Origin: Fibrobacterota bacterium | Lineage (GTDB): Bacteria; Fibrobacterota; Fibrobacteria; UBA5070 | Length of the DNA: 64,000 nt | Reading direction: 5' to 3' | NCBI GenBank assembly: GCA_016715065.1 | Contig: JADKBN010000003.1 | Span: 1 to 64,000 of the forward strand | Shown here: piece after piece, positions 27,173 to 34,020 of the stretch | How positions within the stretch are numbered: position 1 is the first letter of the stretch | Layout of the letters: every line of letters starts with the position of its first letter | The notes under the pieces: model-generated | Told to the model about the DNA's origin: nothing | Database searches by the model: none | The model's input: only the letters and a program-made list of their open reading frames with translations | Made by a program: the position numbers and the translations under genes

Positions 27173-27251
27173 GATTCCTCCTCGATAGGGCAATCGCGGA
27201 AGAATCAACTCACAAAGCAAGCGTGGGGAGAGGGGATCACCGAGGGCTTAC

Positions 27252-27948
27252 GCGCAAAAGCTGGAGCACTTCCGCTAGGCGGGCGTCCATCTCGTAGGCG
27301 GGAGGCGGCTCCACATCCAGGATGATTCCGGTCTCTTCCTGCCATTCGTGCAGCGGCAGGTTGCCGTCCCAGACCCAACGCGTGGTACGGCTCGCGAAGG
27401 TCTTGGCCACACGGCGCCCCAATGGGTCGTACAGAAATTCCACACTCTGACCATCGGGCCGGACCACGCGGGACAGATGGCCTTCGGCATTCCATTCGTA
27501 GAGCCAAATTTTGTCGGCGTTGGGGCCTGACCCCAATCCTGTGCCGGAGCCCAAGACCATGGTGGGCTCGGGGGAGTGGGGAGGCGTGATGGTCTTCTTG
27601 ACCAGGTTCCCTTCCGCGTCGTATTTGTATCGCGTCAGGCCCTGGGTGCTGGTGGATTCCAATAACTGCCCCGAAGGGCCGTATTTGCGATCGAGCCGTT
27701 CCGGGGTGCGGAACAGGTTGCCCAAGACGTCTGGGGCGCGCCAGAGCTTGTGGAAGTCGTTGTTGGTGGCGCCAGACAGGTTCCCGAAGGCGTCGTGTTC
27801 GTATTCCACCGGGCCGTAGGCGGAGTCCACGATCGTCTTGAGGCGGTCGTCCACTTCCCAGGTGTATTCACGGTTGCGCTCCTTGTCCTTCTTGCCAAAG
27901 GAGTGCCGCAGGGGCCGACCGTGCTGGTCGCGCTCCCGGTGGATTGTG
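27252..27948 (-). pseudogene. Displaced Rhs core, cassette 4 (cut by IS66)
   Basis: Starts at 27948 with the codons for the ERDQHGRPLRHSFGKKDKER region of the intact Rhs and runs with high similarity through DSAYGPVEYEHDAFGNLSG, GPSGQLLEST and RTTRWVWDGNLPLHEWQ to LAEVLQLLR, where IS66 begins. No start codon or ribosome site precedes it; the border hairpin is directly upstream. It cannot make an effector by itself, but offers about 700 bp of homology to the active rhs gene. Confidence 0.85.
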
Positions 27949-28055
27949 ACTCCTCCACCTCAGGTGGGCTAAATGCCCGGGTGGGGTGGAGGAGTATTCA
28001 GGGCTTTCAAAGAGAGGAAATTGGAAGCCAGCTCAATCGGAGCGGCGAATGCGAT
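27949..28055 (-). repeat. Rhs-cassette border element, copy 4
   Basis: Hairpin 27949-27995: ACTCCTCCACCTCAGGTGGG with loop CTAAA region and the second arm GCCCGGGTGGGGTGGAGGAGT. It is followed on the plus strand by the tail TTCAGGGCTTTCAAAGAGAGG and GGAAGCCAGCTCAATCGGAG. The left side abuts the Rhs core start. The same arrangement is found at about 30512, 31404 and 33406. Confidence 0.8.
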
Positions 28056-28086
28056 AGGAGTGACCACCAAAAAATAGCCAAATTGA

Positions 28087-28488
28087 TTAATAACTATCTG
28101 GCTGATTCCCGTCAATCCTTGATTGAATCGTTTCTATGCATTCCGCGCACCAGCTTTTCCCGTCTGGTCCCTGTTCTTCTGAAAGAATTTTTAGAAAATC
28201 TATCGTGCGTTGATCTGTGCTGCTGGCTACCCAAAAATAAACAGAATACTGCAGTTCCCCATAGCAGACCCTGTCTTTTCGGAATCTGCCAAAAAAGTAG
28301 GATGCTACAGGCTCATTAAATTGGAATGCTAATTTAAGCTGGCTGAAAATGGCCTTGGTAGCTCCATTTAGAATGGTCAGGTCCCCGACGATCAGTTTTC
28401 TAATTTTTTTGTATTGCTTTTTTCCACACCCATTGATGATTGCAGCCTCGGCTTCTTCTAGATCTATTTGAAGATTAATGTCAGTCAT
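28087..28488 (-). CDS. Immunity-like protein, paralogue of 20979-21371
   Basis: 133 residues, a near-copy of the protein at 20979-21371, including WCAEC near the C-terminus and SVYFWVASSTDQRTIDFLK. It is the second gene after the orphan toxin cassette 3, behind another immunity-like gene. It could be the cognate immunity of a lost tip or an additional one. Cytoplasmic, no enzyme motif. Confidence 0.6.
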   Translation of the reverse strand: MTDINLQIDLEEAEAAIINGCGKKQYKKIRKLIVGDLTILNGATKAIFSQLKLAFQFNEPVASYFFGRFRKDRVCYGELQYSVYFWVASSTDQRTIDFLKILSEEQGPDGKSWCAECIETIQSRIDGNQPDSY

Positions 28489-28584
28489 TTTTATCCCAGG
28501 GTTATAATATGAGCAGATCCTCTTTCGGCTTCTGAGTTGCCTATTTTCTATCCTGCGTCATTTAGTTTTTTTTCGGCCTTAATT

Positions 28585-29169
28585 TCAGGTTTCGCGTTTC
28601 GTCTCGGATTCATTTTTCTGTTGGGATGAAATTTGGCTGATCACCTGAAATGTGAAAGTATGAATATCTCTTGGGAAAAAGAGGAAACGTTCAATGTTCG
28701 TGGATTCCCATTTTGTGGTTTCGTGTCTCGTGATGTAATGGCTTGGAGGCAATATCCCAGAAACTATTGTTTCAAGTGCTTGGTCTAGCGTTTCGAGCTG
28801 GATCCCGGATACGTGGAATTTGTATAGGTCATTTTTTTGTGAAACGAATAATCTTGGGATTGCGACGTTATAGTCGATGAGTTCCTCAAGGGGGTCGATA
28901 TAGGAAATCGCCACAAACAAATTTTCTTTTTTTTGTTGTTCTGTCTTTTCAAGCCAGGCTTGAAGATCCCAGTACAGTAATGTGGTGGTTTGCAGCAAGA
29001 TTCTTGATCGAATGATGGGATCTTTGAAATTTAGCTTGTCGATAATTGAGACTCTATTGATTACGGGGATCTCCTCGAAGGTTGAAAATTCGCGATAATA
29101 GTTTGCTGGATTGCAAAGATCACTCTTGCGTCTGATGTAAGAGATTGCATCCGAGACTAAATGTTCCAT
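28585..29169 (-). CDS. Probable cognate immunity of the cassette 3 toxin
   Basis: 194 residues. Its start overlaps the end of the toxin-tip frame (29157) by 13 bases, the coupling expected for a toxin/immunity pair. The sequence has a helical N-terminus (VSDAISYIRRKSDLCNPANYYREF) and later LPPSHYITRHETTKWESTNIE. No family recognised. I infer that it binds the tip ending KWLREHGWNI. Confidence 0.6.
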   Translation of the reverse strand: MEHLVSDAISYIRRKSDLCNPANYYREFSTFEEIPVINRVSIIDKLNFKDPIIRSRILLQTTTLLYWDLQAWLEKTEQQKKENLFVAISYIDPLEELIDYNVAIPRLFVSQKNDLYKFHVSGIQLETLDQALETIVSGILPPSHYITRHETTKWESTNIERFLFFPRDIHTFTFQVISQISSQQKNESETKRET

Positions 29170-30490
29170 CCGTGCTCCCTAAGCCATTTTTTTGTTCCAT
29201 TAGAAAAGTTTGGATCGCCATCGTGGGGCTTTCCATCAAGATTTACCGCTCCGCCGTTTTTGCCGTGGGCATGCCACTGAGATTTCGGTATATTTTCTTT
29301 TGGACTATCGATTCTTGTAATCTCCCGAGGAGCCTGCTTTTTTTTGACCTTTTTCTGGGCATCCTTCGGGCCACATTGTAACCCACTTGGATCCACCCAC
29401 CCATTGGGATCCCCCACATACCCGTACAGCGTGGGGTTTCCGCCCTCCAGGCGGATCGGATCTTGGCTAATATACCCGCCCGCCTCAGGGTCAAAGTACC
29501 GGAAGCGGTTGTAGTAGAGGCCGGTCTCGGCGTCTTCGTATTGGCCGGGGTAGCGGAACGGGCACAGCGAGCGCTCACCTTCCACCATGCGCGGTTGGCC
29601 ATAAATATCGAGGTCCAGGGACCATGTTTGGTCGCCGGCGTCGTTGAACATGGCCAACGGCGCACCCAAGTGGTCGCAGACAATGCTCTCGCGACGCTCG
29701 CCTTGGAGGCGGGCTAATGGCGCGAAGGAATCCGGCTCAAAGAGCCAGGTGATGGGGCTTTGCTCGCTGGGTCGCGGGGGTGGGCCTTGCGGCGACAAAG
29801 GCAAAAGGGTCTTGTCGCGCAAGAGCTGCAGAACTTCCGCGAGGCGGGCGTCCATTTCGTAGGCCGGGGGCGGCTCCACGTCCAGGATGATTCCAGTCGC
29901 TTCCTGCCATTCGTGCAATGGAAGGTTTCCGTCCCACACCCATCGCGTGGTACGGCCCGCAAAGGTCTTGGCCACGCGGCGCCCCAGTGCGTCGTACAGG
30001 AATTCCACCGATTGGCCATCGGGACGGATCACGCGGGACAGGTGGCCTGCGGCGTTCCATTCATACAGCCAGATTTTGTCGGCGTTGGGTCCCGATCCCA
30101 GGTCTGTTCCGGATCCCAAGACCATGGTGGGTTCGGGGGAGTGGGGTGGGGTGATGGTCTTTTTGACCAAGTTCCCTTCCGCGTCGTATTCGTAACGCGT
30201 CAGGCCTTGGGTCCTGTTGGATTCCAACAACTGACCGGATGGGCCGTATTTGCGGTCGAGACGTTCGGTGGTGCGGAAGAGGTTGCCCAACACGTCTGGA
30301 GCTCGCCAGAGCTTGTGGAAGTCGTTGTAGGTGGCCCCAGAGAGGTTTCCAAAGGCGTCGTGCTCGAACTCCACCGGGCCGTAGGCGGAATCCACGATCT
30401 TCTTCAGGCGGTCATCCACCGCCCAGGTGTACTCGCGGGTGCGTTCTTTGTCCTTGCGGCCAAACGAATGCTTGAGAGGACGTCAGTGCT
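29157..30490 (-). pseudogene. Orphan Rhs core with toxin tip, cassette 3
   Basis: A displaced Rhs C-terminus. The core is in one frame from about 30470 to the junction GGNPTLYGYVGDPNGWVDPSGL. It is followed by a different tip of about 70 residues (GPKDAQKKVKKKQAPREITR, then SQWHAHGKNGGAVNLDGKPH and SNGTKKWLREHGWNI), rich in His and Lys. The first codons carry an in-frame TGA (H-stop-RPL where the intact Rhs has HGRPL), and no start site exists. It is therefore silent as it stands, though the tip itself is intact and could be moved onto the active rhs by recombination in the core. Confidence 0.75.
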
Positions 30491-30511
30491 GGTCGCGCTC
30501 TGAGATGAAAT

Positions 30512-30620
30512 CTCCTCCTTCACTTCAATCGGGTCGAATTCCCGGGTGGGGTGGAGGAGTATTCAGGGCTTTCAAAGAGAATGGGACTGAATTTTGCTCA
30601 ATCGGAGAATCTAACGGGTG
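30512..30620 (-). repeat. Rhs-cassette border element, copy 3
   Basis: Hairpin CTCCTCCTTCACTTCAATCG ... CCCGGGTGGGGTGGAGGAG (30512-30559), then the conserved tail ATTCAGGGCTTTCAAAGAGA and TTTGCTCAATCGGAGAA. It directly precedes the displaced core of cassette 3. The first arm is less well conserved than in the other copies. Confidence 0.75.
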
Positions 30621-30725
30621 GGAGAGCAAGATAAGAATGGTGACTATAGGAACGTTATTTTAAAGGGTTTGTTTTGCAAGGATTAATCGATTTGAGAAGT
30701 TGTGTAGGCTTTTGTAAAGCTAAAA

Positions 30726-31109
30726 CTAATCTAGGAAGGTGTGCTGTCCTTGGATTACAAATGATTTTGAGAAAAAAGAAATCTTGCCATTTCCTGCTTG
30801 AGCGTTGAAGGTAAATGTGTCGTCTGATTTTGTAATATCCATGGTGGCTGCCTCAGAAAAGTCCCAATTTGAAACGCATCCTCCATATGAGAAGAATGAG
30901 GAAATGCAAAAGACAATATTATTGTAGTCTATTTGCCAGGTGCCCCACTTTTTCACATCTAATGTTGGTTGATTTTTTGTTGTTAGTTTTAGTAAATACT
31001 CTTCGTGATTTTTAAGTGTTATTTCTGTGATTCTGAAATCTATTCCGTCTGGATTCGGGAATAGCTTTAGTGCGAAATGGTTGCAGTCGCAAATTGTTAA
31101 AAGGTGCAT
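30726..31109 (-). CDS. Immunity-like protein of cassette 2
   Basis: 127 residues (HLLTICDCNHFALKLFPNPDG, then TWQIDYNNIVFCISSFFSYGG). The frame begins right after a truncated Rhs core, with no toxin tip in between. A soluble beta-rich protein is likely. Orphan immunity by position. The natural start may have been upstream; the region before ATG 31109 has been deleted. Confidence 0.5.
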   Translation of the reverse strand: MHLLTICDCNHFALKLFPNPDGIDFRITEITLKNHEEYLLKLTTKNQPTLDVKKWGTWQIDYNNIVFCISSFFSYGGCVSNWDFSEAATMDITKSDDTFTFNAQAGNGKISFFSKSFVIQGQHTFLD

Positions 31110-31390
31110 TCAGTCGCCACTTTCAGGGTTGATATTGTAGTGGCCATGTGTTCCAGGGACATGCCCGGAGGTTGCCCAGCACGTCCGGGGCGCGCGCGAG
31201 TTTGTGGAAGTCGTTGTAGGTGGCGCCAGACAGGTTCCCGAAGGCGTCGTGCTCGAATTCCACCGGGCCGTAGGCGGAGTCCACGATCTTCTTGAGACGG
31301 TCGTCCACTGCCCAGGTGTATTCGCGGGTGCGTTCCTTATCCTTCTTGCCAAAGGAATGTTTGAGGGGGGCGACCGTGCGGGTCGCGCTC
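31110..31390 (-). pseudogene. Short displaced Rhs core, cassette 2
   Basis: Begins at the same core position as the other cassettes, continues through VDDRLKKIVDSAYGPVEFEH and DAFGNLSGATYNDFHKLARA to PDVLGNL, then breaks into unrelated sequence. The remaining core and the toxin tip are deleted. One frameshift (near 31370) is also present. Confidence 0.8.
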
Positions 31391-31403
31391 CCAGGGGGTT
31401 ATT

Positions 31404-31495
31404 ACTCCTCCGCCTCAGGTGGGCTTAATACCCGGGAGGGGTAGAGGAGTGTTCAGGGCTTTCAAAGAGATAATGTTGGAAGCTAGCTCAATTGG
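31404..31495 (-). repeat. Rhs-cassette border element, copy 2
   Basis: Hairpin 31404-31450: ACTCCTCCGCCTCAGGTGGG ... CCCGGGAGGGGTAGAGGAGT. Tail: GTTCAGGGCTTTCAAAGAGA, then GGAAGCTAGCTCAATTGGAAG. It joins the short core of cassette 2 after about 10 unrelated bases. Confidence 0.8.
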
Positions 31496-31592
31496 AAGAT
31501 GTGAGGAGCGCGGCAATCAAAAAGTGCGATTTTGTTTTCTCCCTTGCTGAACAGGTGGGGCAGTTCACAGAGCTTTTCCTAGCTCTAATCGA

Positions 31593-31910
31593 TCACTGCT
31601 TCGTGGATTTTAAAATAAGATCCCCTGGATATAGAATAAAGGAATCGTCTTGTTTGGAAAGATCAGTCCATAGTTCTCGATTGTCGGTGTCGTTCTCATC
31701 AATAACCCGAAAGACGGAAGATGACGGAGGCAGACAAACAATCTTGTGTTGGTTGGAAATTTGGTGATGTTCAAACTCTTGGATCCAAAACAAGAGACAT
31801 TCAATCTGCTTCTTTTCTGAAATGACATCAGCCTGAGGGTTTGACTTTAGCTTGTCGATGCAGTTTTGCCGAAGATAATATAGCCGATCTTTTAAAATCG
31901 TAAAATTCAT
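31593..31910 (-). CDS. Immunity protein of the cassette 1 toxin
   Basis: 105 residues from ATG 31910, with AAGAGG 8 bases upstream. It begins only a few bases after the toxin stop (31916), so the two are translated together. Paralogue of 18487-18867 (SSVFRVIDENDTDNRELWTDL). I infer that it neutralises the tip ending TPHINILTPEGNKTAIYIKR. No enzyme motif or membrane segment. Confidence 0.65.
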   Translation of the reverse strand: MNFTILKDRLYYLRQNCIDKLKSNPQADVISEKKQIECLLFWIQEFEHHQISNQHKIVCLPPSSSVFRVIDENDTDNRELWTDLSKQDDSFILYPGDLILKSTKQ

Positions 31911-31915
31911 TGAAA

Positions 31916-33402
31916 TCACCTCTTTATGTAAATTGCTGTTTTGTTGCCTTCGGGGGTTAATATATTGATATGTGGCGTTCCCTTATGTGAATGGCCTTCA
32001 GGCAGTTTTTCATGGCCCGCAAGAACTCCTTTTTGGGTAGGACTCCATTGGTAATCTTTATGATATACCGCTCGATTTGTTCTGCGGTCGTGATTATTCA
32101 GTTTGAATGCTTTTTTCTGGACAGCAGTCTTGGAATAAACCTTGTTTCCTCCTCCACGAACCTTGCGGGCATTTGGAAATGCTGCTCTCAAAAGTTCATC
32201 AGCCTCTCGTTTTGAAGATACTTGGACCTCTCTTCCAGCCCGAAGGTCTCGAACTTGTGCTTTGCAGACCAGGCCATACGGATCCACCCACCCATTCGGA
32301 TCCCCAACATACCCATACAGCGTGGGGTTTCCGCCCTCCAGGCGAATCGGATCCTGGCTAATATACCCGCCCGCCTCCGGGTCGAAGTACCGGAAGCGGT
32401 TGTAGTAGAGGCCTGTCTCAGAATCTTCGTATTGGCCGGGGTAGCGGAACGGACAGAGCGTACGCTCGCCTTCCACCATGCGCGGTTGACCGTAAATATC
32501 GAGGTCCAGGGACCAGGTCTGGTCGCCCGCGTCGTTGAACATGGCCAACGGCGTGCCCAAATGGTCGCAGACAATGCTCTCGCGACGCTCGCCTTGCAGA
32601 CGGGCCATTGGCGCGAAGGAATCAGGCTCGAAGAGCCAAATGATGGGGTTTTGCTCGCTGGGTCGCGGGGGTGGGCCTTGCGGCGACAAAGGCGAAAGGG
32701 TCTTGTCGCGCAAGAGCTGCAGAACTTCCGCGAGGCGGGCGTCCATTTCGTAGGCCGGGGCGGCTCCACGTCCAGGATGATTCCAGTCGCTTCCTGCCAT
32801 TCGTGCAATGAAAGGTTTCCGTCCCACACCCATCGCGTGGTACGGCCCGCAAAGGTCTTGGCCACGCGGCGCCCCAATGGGTCATACAGAAATTCCACCG
32901 ATTGGCCATCGGGACGGATCACGCGGGACAGGTGGCCTGCGGCGTTCCATTCATACAGCCAGATTTTGTCGGCGTTGGGTCCCGATCCCAGGTCTGTTCC
33001 GGATCCCAAGACCATGGTGGGTTCGGGGGAGTGGGGTGGGGTGATGGTCTTTTTTACCAAGTTCCCTTCCGCGTCGTATTCGTAACGCGTCAGGCCTTGG
33101 GTGCTGGTGGATTCCAATAGCTGTCCCGAGGGGCCGTATTTGCGATCGAGCCGTTCCGGGGTGCGGAATAGATTGCCCAACACGTCTGGGGCGCGCCAGA
33201 GTTTGTGGAAGTCGTTGTAGGTGGCGCCAGACAGGTTCCCGAAGGCGTCGTGCTCGAATTCCACCGGGCCGTAGGCGGAATCCACGATCTTCTTGAGCCG
33301 GTCGTCCACCGCCCAGGTGTACTCGCGGGTGCGTTCCTTGGTCCTATTGCCAAAGGAATGTCGCAGAGGCCGTCCGTGCTGGTCGCGCTCCCAGCGGCTC
33401 TT
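31916..33402 (-). pseudogene. Orphan Rhs core with toxin tip, cassette 1
   Basis: The core begins at 33402 (KSRWERDQHGR position) and follows the intact Rhs closely. A missing G in a G-run at about 32757-32760 (four instead of five) shifts the frame, so the first part (to 32760) and the second part are in different frames. The second part ends GGNPTLYGYVGDPNGWVDPYGL and carries a tip of about 115 residues: REVQVSSKREADELLRAAFP, RKVRGGGNKVY, HDRRTNRAVYHKDYQWSP, GHEKLPEGHSHKGTPHIN. The His-rich end suggests a metal- or acid-base-using enzyme, possibly a nuclease (inference). No start site, so it is silent. Confidence 0.75.
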
Positions 33403-33405
33403 TTA

Positions 33406-33500
33406 CTCCTCCACTTCAGATGGGCTAGATGCCCGGCTGAAGTGGAGGACAGAACAGGGATTTCAAAGAGAGGAAAGAGGAAGCTAGCTCAAAAGGAGGA
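33406..33500 (-). repeat. Rhs-cassette border element, copy 1
   Basis: Best-preserved hairpin: CTCCTCCACTTCAGATGGGC (33406-33425), loop TAGAT, GCCCGGCTGAAGTGGAGGAC (33431-33450), 17 of 20 pairs. The tail CAGGGATTTCAAAGAGAGG and GGAAGCTAGCTCAAAAGGAGG follow. It lies 3-4 bases beside the core start of cassette 1 and downstream of the active rhs immunity gene. Confidence 0.82.
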
Positions 33501-33672
33501 GAGATGCATGACGGGATCAACAATCGAAATTTTCAACCCCAGTTTTTAAGATCCCTTGGCGTCCAGCCGACGCGTCGAAGAACTTTCGCCATCAAATTCG
33601 CTGGAGACCCACCTTTCCCCTTGAGTTGACGCGCTTTAGCGCGTATAGGGGACTTTCAGTCCCTTATAAGAA

Positions 33673-33694
33673 CCCGCCGATTTTAGTCGGCGGG
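33673..33694 (-). terminator. Probable terminator after the active rhs operon
   Basis: CCCGCCGA-TTTTAG-TCGGCGGG hairpin, 14 bp after the immunity stop on the minus strand, followed by TTCTTATAAGG. A second hairpin (GGGGACTTTCAGTCCC) and a third (ACGCGCTTTAGCGCGT) lie further downstream. The U-run is short, so it may be only a stabilising structure. Confidence 0.55.
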
Positions 33695-33707
33695 TGTTCG
33701 ATTGGTT

Positions 33708-34007
33708 TTAATCCCCTTGAACAGAAATGAATTCATTTTCGTTGGCAGCTATTGCGTTAACAATTTCCTCAATTTGGTATGATTGAATTGGGCTAATTGA
33801 TTGTTTTGACTCATTCAAAAATTTCACAAGTTCAGCGATTTCGTTGCCTCGAAAAATGCACTTGGTCTTGTAGTAGTCTCCTAAAAGTTTTCTAAATCTT
33901 GAATTCCGGCAACGAAGAAATATTGCCTCATGGACGTCCTCTGAAATTTCGCCGATGTTCTCGGTTTTGGTGGATCCAATGCGTCTTGCTGCAAAGTCAA
34001 ATCCCAT
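33708..34007 (-). CDS. Immunity protein of the active Rhs
   Basis: 99 residues (GFDFAARRIGSTKTENIGEIS to AANENEFISVQGD). AAAAGGA lies before the ATG, and the gene starts 13 bases after the rhs stop, so it is the cognate immunity gene by the standard arrangement. It is small, acidic, cytoplasmic and AT-rich compared with the Rhs core. I cannot name the immunity family. Confidence 0.7.
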   Translation of the reverse strand: MGFDFAARRIGSTKTENIGEISEDVHEAIFLRCRNSRFRKLLGDYYKTKCIFRGNEIAELVKFLNESKQSISPIQSYQIEEIVNAIAANENEFISVQGD

Positions 34008-34020
34008 GCGGAATCCTTTT

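Larger units (their letters stand above)
24947..27251 (-). mobile_element. IS66-family insertion sequence
   Basis: 2305 bp. The left end is GTAAGCCCTCGGTAATCCCC at 24947 and the right end is its inverted repeat (GGGGATCACCGAGGGCTTAC) at 27251. The GTAA start and the tnpA-tnpB-tnpC order are those of IS66. The flanking 8 bases do not match, and the host Rhs core lacks about 110 codons at the insertion, which suggests an adjacent deletion. Confidence 0.9.

Noticed and set aside
27949..33500. Border hairpins as simple rho-independent terminators.
   Set aside because: They lack a U-run on either strand, and the conserved tail and constant link to the Rhs core codon are not explained by termination. 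A secondary terminator role stays possible.
27949..33500. Regularly repeated Rhs border elements as a CRISPR array.
   Set aside because: The copies are 0.9-2.5 kb apart and separated by genes; there are no short uniform spacers and no cas genes.
33615..33660. GTTGACGCGCTTTAGCGCG as another attC stem.
   Set aside because: It resembles the inner stem of the attC at 6615, but no RYYYAAC or GTTRRRY box flanks it, and other hairpins follow directly.
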